The notes under the pieces: model-generated
Told to the model about the DNA's origin: nothing
Databases searched by the model: none
What the model saw: only the letters and a program-made list of their open reading frames with translations
Part shown: piece by piece, positions 43,901 to 55,999 of the stretch
Numbering within the stretch: the stretch's first letter is position 1
Layout: each line of letters opens with the position of its first letter
DNA from: Kryptolebias marmoratus
Taxonomy: Eukaryota; Chordata; Actinopteri; Cyprinodontiformes; Rivulidae
Assembly (NCBI RefSeq): GCF_001649575.2
Contig: NC_051431.1
Coordinates: 24,994,800-25,058,799 of the forward strand
Length of the DNA: 64,000 nt
Reading direction: 5' to 3'
Translations under genes and position numbers: made by a program

Positions 43901-44896
43901 TAATTCAGCTTCCCACTGTGACTCTTTGTTGGTGGAGTGTTTTTTTTTTCCAGTTTATTATATCCAGACAAACACACTTTATATTTTATTCTGTGTCTAA
44001 AGGATGCTAACAGTTGGGTTGTATTATTCGGCCTTTTGAGGAACCCTGTTGGGAGCGAGCCGTAGCAGGTCTGACGTCTCCTCGTAAAGTTCCAGGATGG
44101 ATTAAGACAGGTCCCATAATTTATACCTGTCTATATGGGGTGTTTGTACGTGTTGTGTGACGTGCAAGGCAGTGCTTTTGTGAGTGTGTGGACGAGATAA
44201 AGAAAGCCAGCGGCCTTTTTGAGGTTCCTATTAGCAAATAAAAAGAGGAGGTGACAAAAAACCAGGCAGATTTATGCTGCCTCTTTGTAGGGAGAAAGTG
44301 CATTATGGAAGCAGTCTATAAATCCTCCGTCGAGGTGGTGGCAACGGGACGTGGCACAAATCCCGTCTGGCCAGGGGATGCAGGGCTCAGAGGAAGAGGG
44401 GAACAACGCAGGTTTATTTACAAACAATTGCTTTCCTCCATCTTTGCCGAAGCCCCAAACACCGTGCCATTTTGGAGGAAAAAGGGTTTTGTAGCTGCTG
44501 TGATAGAAAAAGCATGAGGTGATCTATACTCATAGGTACAGCCATCATAGACAAAAGAAAGCACCAGATTGAATGAGTTTAACAAAGAGTTCTTTCAATC
44601 CCACGAGTTCTACATCTTGATCTAAGTCAGATGTCGACAGAACAACATTTTTCCTAATGGCACATTAAACATTGCTCCTAAACTTTGTAGGTGAGAAAAA
44701 GCCATTTGCTTTAGCGTAGGCTTGCAGATACTGAGTTGTTTAGTAATCAGATATTCTGTTGAATAATCCAATAATTAATTAAGTAACTGTAGCTCATATA
44801 CATTTTTGTACCTTGAATGATTAACCCACATTTGCAGAAACTATTGCAATAAAAAAAGCTATGTTCTGACAGCTATTGCACGTTGCCACGGTTAGT
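40923..44896 (+). other. Presumed first intron, left part
   Basis: It begins with the donor at 40923. I see no convincing exon. The stretch 42480-42900 is GC- and CpG-richer and may be regulatory. A 43-base segment, 42555-42597, sits between AG and GT in a permissive phase but has no recognisable content. Confidence 0.5.
42480..42900. promoter_or_regulatory. GC-richer unique block in presumed intron 1
   Basis: It is richer in CpG and less repetitive than its surroundings, 1.6 kb downstream of the promoter. It could be an intronic enhancer or alternative promoter. The open frame over it (42610-43011) has no recognisable protein features. Confidence 0.3.
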
Positions 44897-45345
44897 TCAT
44901 TTAAATTCAATTCAGTTTATTTATGTAGCACCACTTCACAATAATTGTTGTCTCAGGGCACTGTACAGCAAAAATATCAAGTCCATTCAAGTCAGATTCA
45001 AATTATTTACAGTCAATTAAGTTCTGTTACAATACAATACAATCACATTATACATTACGAAAGGTTATCAAATTTAAGGTGTGCCAAATCTTTATTTTGG
45101 CACATCCTGAGCAGCGTGTTGGCAACAGTGGAAAGGAATGACTCCCGTTTAACAAGAATAAACCTCCAACAGTACCAGGCTCAGATTGGGCACACCATCT
45201 GTCTTAGCTGGCTGGTGTTTGAGAGGACAGGAAAGAGGTACAGGCAAAGACAGAAGGACTGGTCCAGGTGTAGTTTCTCTGGGAACGAAGAAACACACAG
45301 GTTAATGACAGCATTGATTGTAGACTTGAACATGGCAAAAAGAGA
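44897..45345. repeat. Common euteleost interspersed repeat
   Basis: TTCAATTCAGTTTATTTATG, CACTTCACAATAATTGT, CTCAGGGCACTGTACA, then ACTCCCGTTTAACAAGAATA and AACCTCCAACAGTACCAGGC form the order of a very abundant fish repeat (recalled). It is decayed and non-coding; the 134-codon frame across it is not a gene. Confidence 0.75.
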
Positions 45346-46937
45346 GTAAAGACATCACAGTGAAAAAAATGTGATTAGTTTGTTCTCCAGCAGTCTAAGC
45401 CTATTGTAGCAGAAGTAAAGGATAGCTCAAGCCAAGCCTAACTTTAGGATTTATCAAAAACTCTATCACAGTCATACTGGTACATGTAAACACAAACATT
45501 ACCTTGTGTTTGTTCGGCTCTGTGTGCTCGGTTGGGATGAGCTGCTCTGGTTCTACCACAGTCATTTCTTTAGCTTTAAAATGTCCAAATCTTGTTAACA
45601 TTTGTCTTACTTGCTGATTTTACTCCTGGGTGTTTTCTCAGTCCTCCTCCATCAAACCTGCCACACATAATGTAATGTTAGCACATTTTGAGGCTGCAAA
45701 ATTTATCCATGTGACAAGCAACGACTACTAAGCAGAACATAGTAGCAAATGAAGGCTCTAATCAAAGATGCTGAGAGTTTCTTTTGTAATCAAGCTGTGG
45801 GTTTGAAATAGAGTAGTGCTGAATGGAATTAGAACCTTCACAGAGAAAGAGAAAATTTGTCTCTAATTGCTATTTATAAAGTTTTGTGTTTAATGAATTC
45901 TCTAGTGCAGGCAGTTTTTAGTTTTACGTCTTGCATTTTAACTATTGCCTTGTCAGATGTAGAGCTGGATATAAGGGAGTCACAGTGGGTGAGAGCTTGT
46001 AGTTCAGTAGCTGACACCTACTCACAGTGAGTAGGTGTCTCATCTTTCTCTCACTTTCAGCTCCTTTGAGTGGCCACAGCTGACCATAGCTTGCACCAAA
46101 TGTTCAGGCCACCGATGCTCATTGATCTGCTCTACGGACAGAGACAGAGCATTTGATCAGAGACAAGGTCACAATAGTTTTTTTCTACAGTATCATTTAA
46201 ATCTCAAGTGTCCTTTAGAGATGCAGAGAGGAAAGAGGTAATTGGCAGATGAGGGAAAGCAGAAATGAAATGAGGTACAGAGGTCAGTTGGAATTAAAAA
46301 AAAAAACATTTTGCAGAACTTTGCTTCAGAACAAATCACATGATCAAAGCCACAGAGGTTTATTTCTTTATAATGGAATTGCAAATGTGCAAATATATCT
46401 TATTTTTTGGCATTTCAAGGATCTCTTCTCTCTGTTGTCACAAAAGTCTGATCAAAGAGCTGTTTGGAGAACCCTGCTGAATTTTAATCATTGGAGACAA
46501 CTAGCAGTCACGGCTAAAACCAACATAGATATAATATAATCCTTTACTGCATTTGAGACGTTTACAAGATGAGTGTAAAAGTTTTTTGTTTTTTTTTCAT
46601 TGTCTATGTTTAAAAAGTGCAAATCAAAGAACAAGAACAAAGAAGTAAAAACAAAAAAAAAAGAAAAAAAAAACTTGTGGTCTTTATCTGCATTACTGAT
46701 TGTAATTTGGCAACTACTTTTGAAATAAACCAAGCTGACAAAATATTGACGTTCTGACCTATAAGTTACATATGAAGCCTAAAACAAAAAGACTTGGCAA
46801 ACATTTTTCAAACCATAAACCAGGCAAGGGGCAGTATAAGATTCAAAAGCTGAAAACTTTCAGCAAAAATATTCGAACAGAAATCAAATAAAAACTGGCA
46901 AATTCAAACACTATTTTTGCTTAAAATGTACATTCCT
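45346..46937. other. Presumed intron, nothing recognised except a hairpin
   Basis: I see no exon. A perfect 13-bp hairpin is at 46013-46039. Confidence 0.5.
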
Positions 46938-47095
46938 AAACTGTATGGGTTTTTCCAAAGCTGCAGTAGGAATAGTGAATTGAAAATTGTAACAGAGAGA
47001 GAAGAATACCAAAAGAATGGTATTAAGGATGCTTCAATGCTTATGTGTTGACATCCTTAATAAATAGTTCTTATCAGACAGCAACTTTCAAATAA
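46938..47095 (+). repeat. Dispersed hairpin-bearing repeat, copy 1
   Basis: It shares TTTTTCCAAAGCTGCAGTAG and AGGATGCTTCAATGCTTATG with copies at 57281 and 57555. TTAAGGATG and CATCCTTAA form an inverted pair around the loop. Unclassified. Confidence 0.6.
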
Positions 47096-48584
47096 TTATT
47101 TTCATCATTGTTTTCACAACAGAATGTGTAAATATTTGTGTGTGTGTGTCTCATTACTGCACCGCCACTCTTAATCTCCACTTCTTCTCGATAATCAGCT
47201 CTGTAAAGTTCCTTTAAGTGCCTTCCCGCTCTCTAACCAGGCTAAATCTGCTCTAAGAGCTCGGCTGGATATTGAAGAGACTCCTGCCACCTTCTTCAGC
47301 TCTCCTTTAATCCATTTGTTCCTGCGCTCCAATCACTTAACTCTGCCTCAATCTCACCAGCAGGCTCTCTTCTGTTCCTTAGTGCTGTGTGATGACACAT
47401 AGTGAGAGACGCACACACACATGCACACATACACTGATGAGTAGCAAAGGGTTACGCTGACGAATAGCGGCCGACCTGTTCCTCTCCAGCAGCAGGAGGG
47501 GCTGACCTCACAGGAAATGATCACAGGGAGAAGATGGAGAGAATTGCAGGTAGTGTGAGAGGAGGGTCAGGGAGAGAGCTGCAGATCTTTGTCTCTATGA
47601 CTCATGACTCTTCAGACTCGACAAGTGGGGCACACTGAGTCGAGAGCAGGCTTCTCAAGTGGACAGAGCAGGAGTGGGCGGAGAACTTTGAGATAGTGGT
47701 TCTTATGATGCCTTTTCTTAGTAATATACTTTCATCTGCCCAACTACCCAAACCTTCCTGTAATTCACCCTGGGTTGCAGCTTCTACCTGCACCATACAG
47801 AATAAAAGGAAAAGAAGAGCTATCTGGTGATTCTGCTGACAATGCTATCAGTTTGTCGGTAAGTTTAAAGCAACATTTTCGGGAACCGCAGGGATTATTT
47901 TATATGCCTAGACTAGTTGCCAGGAAATGAGTGGGATTTCATCAATCTTTCCAGGAAAAAAAGCTCCACAGAAACAGTAGAACTCGTAATTTCACAGAGA
48001 ATCTTTTATAAATCAAACAAGTAAGACTTATAGGTGGATTTTGGTACATTTGAGCTGACTAGACTGTTAGAAACCTTTATAAAGAATAACGTGCTATTCC
48101 TTGAGGAATGTTGATTACAGGACACACAAAATGAGACCAACAGGCAAAAGGATGTTGATTTTTTTTCCTTTAGTTTTCAACCTGTTCTTGGTCCTTGCAC
48201 ATTGTTTCACCTTGGTTAAGCCTGCTGTGAATTCACTGCTTATGATAGCACTGTATTCAGGTCAGCTGCATTTAAGCATTAGTTTCTGTGAGCAGCAACA
48301 CTTGTTCCTGATTGTCAGTCAACATGCATAACCCCATTAGAAGCATCGACACCTTGTATTCGCCAGTGCTTTGCAAGGTTAATAATGATCTACAGGTACT
48401 GGACTTCTGAAATTAAACTCAGAGTAATTGTTATTCTCTGTATTAGTCTATATTACCACAAAGCTCAAGACACAAACAATTACAGGCCAAGCATTCCTTG
48501 AAGGAATACAGGCCGCCTTTTATGTCAGAGTTATAGACTAAAATCAACCTAATGATGACAAGTAACAGAGGTTTAGCCACTTTG
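47096..48584. other. Presumed intron, no exon recognised
   Basis: I see no exon or known repeat. The part at 47170-47530 is somewhat GC-richer and unique. Confidence 0.45.
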
Positions 48585-48875
48585 GTCAAACTTTGCAAAT
48601 GACGTAATGCACAATCTCATGGGTTTGTTCATGATCTGTTACTGCATGAAGTATGTGTTCAGGATGAGTCTTGGCTACTACCACACCAAGTTTTAGCTCA
48701 ATATCTGTGAAATTGGCTGCATTATATCGATTTGTGAGCTGTGAGAGATATTTAGTCGTACATACACTTATTACTTTCTGAAAGTTTCACTAAAACTTGT
48801 GCAGTGGTTTGTGAGATATTTTGCTAACACTTCAGACAAACAAAGCACACAGGCAAAGCATTATCGCCTTCATCT
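48585..48875 (+). repeat. ~290-bp degenerate repeat, unit E
   Basis: It carries GCACAATCTCAT, AGTTTTAGCTCAATATCTGT, TTACTTTCTGAAAGTTTCAC and GTGAGATATTTTGCTAACAC in the family order. It is a single unit ending with GGCAAAGCATTATCGCCTTC, which probably marks the family end. Confidence 0.75.
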
Positions 48876-50984
48876 TCGACGGGGAGCACTGATAATAGGC
48901 ACCATGTAAGCCAGCTCTGTGTGATTTTTTTCCTTGATGATATTAATAGGTGCTTCCTCTCTGTGCTTGATTTCAATTAATGTGTCCATTTCTCCATGAA
49001 GCCGACAGTTGTCTTTCCATATGCTAACCATTAACAGGCTGAGCAGAAACTGGCCGAGTTTACCTGTAAAATCAAACCAGTCATGTGTGCACACTAACAA
49101 GAAGCACTTTTTCGTTCCCACAGAGTGGAACCTAACCGAGATAAAATGTTCCTCTGCTGTTAGAGATGCACACATGCTTAGTGCTTAGAGCTGTTTTGGC
49201 ATCAGTGGGAGTACCTCAGACATGTCTTTGCTAATAAAAAACGTGGTATTCAGCAGTGCTTTTTTGTGTGTGTGCTTGTGTGTGTTTGGTCAGAACCCCT
49301 GGTGTTAGTCCAGCCTGCCAGCAGATGCTACAAAGTCTGTCCCCTTTTCTGCAGTGAGAACTAAAGAGAGGAAGTCTGATCAGGTAATCAGACTTCCTCC
49401 TGATTACTTAGATGTGTTCATTTGTGCTTTTATGTCAACGCTGCTCCTTCCTTTTACTGAAAGTTGAATAAAAATTAATTTCAATAGCTAAGAGCAAAGG
49501 CCAAACATTTAGATTTGCATGCTATTGCCAAGCTTCTCAGAGCAGTATTTAATGTGAGATGATGGACCTTAGGTTACCTGAAATGCTTGGCAACACTGTT
49601 GTTTTGATGGCAAGGAGTGCTTCTCTTTCACTTCAGAAAACAAGAAGAGAACAGGCACACGCTGAACCAATGCTGGGCGCTGTCCTTGGTCCTGACAAAC
49701 TGCATCAGTGGAGCTATCCGTTGTACTGAATTGAGACTTGCCAGAGTCTTTGTCTTCCCATTAGCTCTCGCCGCTCTGCCTGAGAGGGAATTTGCATTCA
49801 GAGTGCAGGAAAATTGGAAGGGTGGGCAAATGTGAAAAGACACCGGGGACCTGACAGCTTGTTGCGACTTTGATAAGGCAGAGGAGAGATTGATGAGTGA
49901 CAAATGGACGTGGCTGAGAAATGAGGCGGATGTCTTTGATAATACTAAAGTGCGACAATTTTAACATTTGGTCACTAAAGAGTTAAAATGTAATCCTGGC
50001 ATAGCAATGGAGGAAATCGATTCTCACAATCAGAGATCCTACACACCACATCCATTTCCTTATTTCCTACTAGGACTGTGAAGATTACCCTATTCGTGCT
50101 GATACACAGGCACTCTCGAGCACAATGCAACTGCATCGGTACAGCAGCTGTGTACCGATTGCAGTTTTAGGATTAAATCTAGATGCATTGGTTTATTAAG
50201 TCTTTGTACTGATAAATTTTGATCTGTTTAATATTTAAAAGTCCGTAACAGTTTTGTTTCTACTCAGAGACATACACTGTAAAAAATTGTTAGTGTTGTT
50301 AAGTTTGTGTTTGCAGAACAGGTTCCTTGGCTTCTTTTATTACAGCTCTTCTTCTGGCTGCGCTTCCTGCTGTTTACCTGTATTGTTTTCTTTTTAGCGA
50401 CATCTACAGTTCAAGAAAACTGCAGCAGCATTGATGTAAATGGCAACGACACTGAAAATGTGCTTAAAGCTGTAAATCAACAAATATTGTAGGAAAATGA
50501 GGTTTTAAAACATTATGCTGCTCACTGCTGACTTAATACCACAGTATATAACACATCTGCTGCTGGCAGGTTTATTCCTATGTTTTTGTGTCTTATTTAT
50601 TAATTGTGAGTCAGGTTTTATGAAAGTGTTTTGCAATTCTAAAACAAGACCTGTTTATGAGCAAACAATTTTTATTAGGCAGTAAATAATTAGTCTCAAC
50701 AACTGGCAAAGGACCATTCCTTTGATTTGCTGTCTTATATTGCATTGAATGTCAGGTGTTGAATCAAAACTCATATACATCTCATGTTATAATTGCATCA
50801 TAATGTGAATATAGGCTGAATCAAATCACCTCATATCAGTTTTTGCTGCCTACATATCATCACTGAACTGGAAACCTTGGCAGAGTATTGAGATAGGTAC
50901 CATATCGGCCACAAACCAGAGATTTGCAACCCTATTTCCTGCAGTCTTCATTTCATTTTTGTCTTTTTTTGCATAAAATGCTAA
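48876..50984. other. Presumed intron, no exon recognised
   Basis: I see no exon. Hairpins at 49368-49399 (13-bp arms, 6-base loop) and 50129-50166 (about 15-bp arms with one bulge) are the only structures noted. Confidence 0.45.
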
Positions 50985-51600
50985 CAATAACATTACTAGA
51001 TGCAGATCTCACTGGGCCTGATGACTTTAAACACATCACCCCAGTTTTAAAGTCCCAACACTGGCTCCCTATAGCTCAGAGAATAGACTTTAAAATACTT
51101 CTATTAGTTTATAAATCACTGAACAGTCTAGCACTACAATACATTAAAGACTTAATATTGTCGTATCAACCCTCCAGACCACTCAGGTCTTCTGGTTCTT
51201 GTCTACTTTGTATCCCCAGAACCAGAACCAAACATGGAGAAGCAGCTTTCAGTTTCACGGAAAACTGCAAAACAGCCAAAACAGCCAAAACACTAAATTC
51301 CTTTAAATCAAGGCTGAAAACTCACCTGTTTAGAGCTGCCTTTGATTAGTAGTCTGCAAACAAATCCAGGTACAAAGCTGCTCTGAACAAAATATCTTAT
51401 TACATATTGACCATCTTATGATTATCAAGTGTATCTGCTCGATGATTTTTAGGATTTTATGTGATGATTCTAATGTTCTAATTATTTACTGTGTGATGTT
51501 TTTGATTATTTATTTTATGTATTATTGATTATTGTAATGATACTACTGATGTTTTTACTGATGTTTTTATGATGTGAAGTGCTTTGAATGCCTAGAAAGA
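50985..51600 (+). mobile_element. LINE reverse-transcriptase C-terminus, L2/CR1-like
   Basis: The frame reads HITPVLKSQHWLPIAQRIDF, then ILLLVYKSLNSLA, a PSRPLRSSGS block, RTKHGEAAFSF and SFKSRLKTHLF. These are the standard C-terminal blocks of fish L2/CR1-type LINEs, here with an internal deletion before the KTAKTAKT stretch. Non-coding sequence ends in GTGAAGTGCTTTGAATGCC, as in the family's 3' end. The rest is lost by 5' truncation. Confidence 0.85.
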
Positions 51601-52594
51601 TGAAATCATAGAATCAGCTGAATGATAGCAGTGTTGATGTTTACAGCAGTGGCCCTATATGTGTCCCATACCCTCGTTGATTTAGCTCTTACAAATCGAC
51701 TTGTGTGTTACTGACAGCTCAGAGGCCCCTCAACTTTTAGCACCCTTTTAAGGCCTCAAGAACAAGATGACTGCTCTGCTCGCAAATAGGGATTTAAACA
51801 ACATCTCCTGTACTTTTACAGATTGTTTTTGTCATAAACTGGGATGGGACATGCACAGGTCCACAACAATACTTTATGTGTCTGAGTGTACAGTTGATTT
51901 CATTTTATACACCTTTAGTTTTTATGAGAACCATTGGGAGGACTACAGCTTTCACTCTGATTGGCTGACAATAATGAACAGAGTTTTAAATCCTTAAAAA
52001 GGCCAAAAGAAACACCTTTCTGGTTACTTATATTCACCTTATAAATCCATCATTTCTCATCATAAGATGATCTTAGTCTAAAACTCTGGCATATGAAAGG
52101 CTGCATATATATATATATATATATATATATACTGTATTGGTTTGAAGCAGCCAGACATTCTTTCAATATTTTCAAGTGGTGTTAATCTGCAGATCTTCAG
52201 GCTTTCCAGTCAGTTTTTAAAGGTATTTGTTTGTTTTTGGCAATTTTTTTACATTTCCAAGAAATATTTTTAGGTTTGTTTGTTTGTTAAGCATCTTGAT
52301 TCTGACTTTTGAATCTAACAGTAATAAAAGACAACTTTTAAATGCAAGGAATGACCCAGTATTGTGTTGACATGTACCAGAAAATTTTGCAAAGAAAATA
52401 AAATTTGAATGGTGTCTTCAGACCTTCTATTGCAGCAGTCATATTGTTAAGATCAAGAACAAATTTGGAAGGAGCACTTTTTAAAACCACACATTAATAT
52501 TAACAGCAAAATATTGATTTAAAAGTTTGTATTATTGATCATATTGTTAACTACTATCACGTACAGTTGTTTTAGACACAATATATAGAAAACC
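51601..52594. other. Presumed intron with (AT)n
   Basis: I see no exon. There is an (AT)n run at 52105-52131. Confidence 0.5.
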
Positions 52595-52740
52595 TTCCAT
52601 CCAACCATTTTCTTTTTCTTAAACCCCTGAAGAGAACCCATGAATGCACAGGGGGAATATGGAAACTCCACACAGAAAGGCCAAGAGGAGAACCAGCAAC
52701 CTTCTTGCTGTCAACCAACAGTGCTAACCGCTGCCACCAT
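52595..52740. repeat. Common fish interspersed repeat fragment
   Basis: AGAACCCATGAATGCACAGG, ATATGGAAACTCCACACAGA, AAGGCC, then CAACAGTGCTAACCGCTGCC is the order of a widespread fish repeat (recalled). It ends at a long A run. Confidence 0.7.
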
Positions 52741-53879
52741 AAAAAAAAAAAACATACAGTGTGCAGCATTAATGTTTATTATTGCAGTAATGCACTTGTG
52801 ATATTTTCCACATTTTCTCTTCTGTCATCACTATCCTCTAAAATAGATGTGGGCATCAAGACCTCTGAGAGTTTCTTTGATTGACCACATATATTATTAG
52901 CATGCACAACATGAAAGCATGGTACTTGAAATATAATGGTCTATGATTTATTGCAGCATCCTTTGCAATATTGATACTCTACTCACTGATCTTTCAATGA
53001 CAATAAATTTGCGATGTATTGTGCAGCCCTAAATTCAACACAGGTTTATCAAGCTGACAAACCTGGATGTCCCGGGTGTCAGGTGACAGAGCCAGGAACC
53101 ACAAAACATTTAGAGGTGTTTTGCCTTTTGGTCAGTGATTCTTTCATACTGTCTGCTTGGTCGTATTTTTCAAGCTGCTTTAGTAATCTAGGCACAGTGA
53201 TCTCTGAATCATGTCACTTTGTGATTTTTTGATGGGAATAAGAGTGTGTGTGTGTACATATGAAAGGCCATAGCTCCAAACTTGAAATACACCCATTTAA
53301 GATAAAGACCTTCATTCCAGGACATCTGTGGCAAATCGTTTGCTCACACATACATATGAGTGCACAAACACACCCTCATGCACGGGTGGAGACTCTGAAC
53401 AGGTGTGACCATCTTTATGAAGAAGGCCTGTCACAGATGCAGCAATTTCCTCCCTCTGCTGGAACTGGGCCACTGATACACACACTCAGATGAACACACA
53501 CACGTATCTGTAAAGGTGCATTCGTGTTCCCTGTGGCTGTTGCACAGCCTCAATAATTGCTTGCTCAAATGTGTGTATATATGAGTGGATATGTATGTGT
53601 GTGTGTCTAGGTGTCTAGGTCAAATCCTGAGGGATGTGAACTCTCAACTGGGTTGTTTCATTTTTTAACGGGATGCTCAGGGCCTCATTTGTTTCAGTGT
53701 GTCTTGGGAGAAATCACAATGGCACTCCAATCTCCCTCCCTTTAAAATAACGGATGGAGAAGGAAGTCTGACAGCATAACGCCAAGCCTCAAACATGCCT
53801 ACTGGTCAAAAAAGCAACAAAAAACATTATATTAGCATGTCCCTTCATATTTACTGTTATTTTTTGATCAGCTGTCACA
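52741..53879. other. Presumed intron, no exon recognised
   Basis: I see no exon or classified repeat; short CA/GT runs only. Confidence 0.45.
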
Positions 53880-54430
53880 GTTTTGACCCAACTTTTAGCT
53901 CATATTTGTGTCCTCCGTCTTCTTTCTGAGCTCTAAAGCTGCTGCAGACAGCCGCCCGGAGGTAGCAGCTCCCCTGATGTTACCAGGAGGAAGATCTGGG
54001 TCACTGTATGCCTCCTCCTCCCACATGCCTTGCATCCCCTCACTTCCCTCTTGTTCGTTTCCTGTTGTATCTGCCTCCATCTTCTCCTAATCCGTGTCTT
54101 TCTCCCTGTCCGCCTTTGTCTAATCTTGGAGCCAATAATATCACAAATTCAATTTGTCCGCTTTTTGTTTTATGCTCCTTCAATCTTCCGCCGTCATCTT
54201 TTTCCTGTGCTCCCATTGGGTTTTTTTTTTTTTTTCCTGGTGCAGCATTAGCGTGGAGGTAATTACTGAGGACAGAGCTTGGCCAGAGCTTATCACACCG
54301 TTCTCTCTCCTTCCCTTAGGATCTGTCTCGCCTCTTTTCACTTTTTCTCATTCCGTTTCTGTCTTTTTTTTTAATATGAGGACTCCACAGAGATTCTCAT
54401 TTTGGAAGGGCATTGGGTTAGTGACATTTA
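53880..54430. promoter_or_regulatory. GC-richer, pyrimidine-rich unique block
   Basis: It differs from the AT-rich flanks, is free of repeats I know, and holds a GGTAATTACTG homeodomain-type site near 54259. It may be an intronic conserved element; conservation cannot be tested here. Confidence 0.28.
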
Positions 54431-55439
54431 AAAGCTGAAATTTTAATCCAACTCCTGTTTAAATTTGGCTCTCTGAGAAGCTTTTGTTGACTTTTGTTGA
54501 GCTGTGCTTTATCAAGGCCAAACATACCCTGAACAGTCAGAGAATGGTGCAAAACCTTGCACAACATGTGCTGGAATGTGTATTTTGTATTTATTTTGCT
54601 TTTATCATTTGTTTTCAGACAACATAAAAGCATAAAATGAGGACAACTTGTCTGCTCACATCTCGCCTGCATACTATACACACATATAGTATGCTATATA
54701 GTATATAGTATGCATATAGTAACCACATGCTTGTAATGTTGCTCTGAATTGTTAAACCAATGTGAAGTAAATAAATAAATGATAATCATATACTAGCAAG
54801 CTTTTAAGGAACTTTGAAGGTTGCCAATACAGCTACTGTCTCTATTTACAGCATTCATCTATTTTCTTTAATAAAACCCATTATTGATTTTAGACTTAAT
54901 TTTGTAAAAATATAAGCTGTCTTTGTTTTAAAGTATAAACTGTAAAGATAAAAAAAGAAGATCAAAAGAAATGTTAAAGCTGCACCCAGTGGATCATTAG
55001 GGTCACCATGCTGTCACTTCCTGATAACGCTCTTGAAAAGACAGAAAGTAAAAGCAAAAATTAGGCCTCAAACAAACATTCACTGTACAAAAACTTTAGG
55101 TCGTAATGAAAGATTTCCTGAACCATTTTTTAGGTGTCTATGATAGTTTATGTTAGAGATATGACAAGATAAATAAAGCCTCCTAGCTTTTAAGAAAAAA
55201 TACTGTGCTCGAATATAATGGGAGTCAATGAGAGTTTAGATGTGCACACTCTGCACTCTCAGAATGATTTAACAGAAAACCACAAGTCCTAAGGCAGTGA
55301 GAGACACTGGATGAAAGAGGACAAAAATGCCTACATTTTTTAGACTCTTTATTTAACATTTTTCCTCATTACAACACACCATACAGAATACACAGAACCT
55401 GTCACACTGCACTTTTGTGTAGTAAAAAAATAAATAAAA
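54431..55439. other. Presumed intron, no exon recognised
   Basis: I see no exon. Short TATAGTATG-type repeats lie at 54675-54722. Confidence 0.45.
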
Positions 55440-55920
55440 AGGGTTTTTACAAAATGATACAGCTGATTATGCTTCCTTGCTCTTATATATAAACTATTTT
55501 GTCCAGTGTTTAATGAACAAGTGTCCTTTGATGCATAGAAGATATGTCATCCTTTTCATAGAGTAGAACTCCGCCACCATTTCTTGCCATTGATCCACCT
55601 GGGTCAGGTGACCCTTAAGCCAGGCCCCTGTTATATCCTTTTTACTTGCAATCAATAGAATTTTAAAGAGATAAATTTCTTCTTTTTGAACCAACTTGCC
55701 AGGTAGTATTCCCAACAAGAAGATTTTGAGATCCCTAGGGATGACATAACCCAATATTTTTCCAATAGTTTGACAGACACTGTCCCAGAATGGTGCTAAC
55801 TTTGGGCATGTCCAATATATGTGAGAGTGACTGGCGTTCTGATGACCACATTGCCTCCAACACTGGTGCTGTTCTTCTCTTTGTCTGTTAATGATTTCTG
55901 GTGTAAGATCTAACTAGAAA
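55440..55920 (-). mobile_element. L1/Tx1-type LINE ORF2 C-terminus
   Basis: The minus-strand frame is open for 139 codons from 55913 to the TAG at 55494. It begins LTPEIINRQ and has a cysteine-histidine knuckle (CWRQCGHQNASHSHIYWTCP). It then continues with FWDSVCQTIGKILGY, KILLIASKKDITGAWLK and a VDQWQEM...YSMKRMTYLL end. These are the C-terminal blocks of L1/Tx1 ORF2 protein. The frame is undamaged, which suggests a fairly recent 5'-truncated copy. The endonuclease and reverse transcriptase are missing. Confidence 0.8.
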
Positions 55921-55999
55921 AATGCCTACATTTTAATTTTTAAATCGGATGGAAATGTTTTTGACTTGATTGTTGTAATGTGTGATATTATCACACTGT

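Noticed and set aside
44945..45349. 134-codon open frame
   Set aside because: It crosses an abundant non-coding fish repeat.
53895..54438. Several overlapping frames at 54 kb
   Set aside because: They are short, overlapping, on both strands, and driven by pyrimidine-rich sequence.
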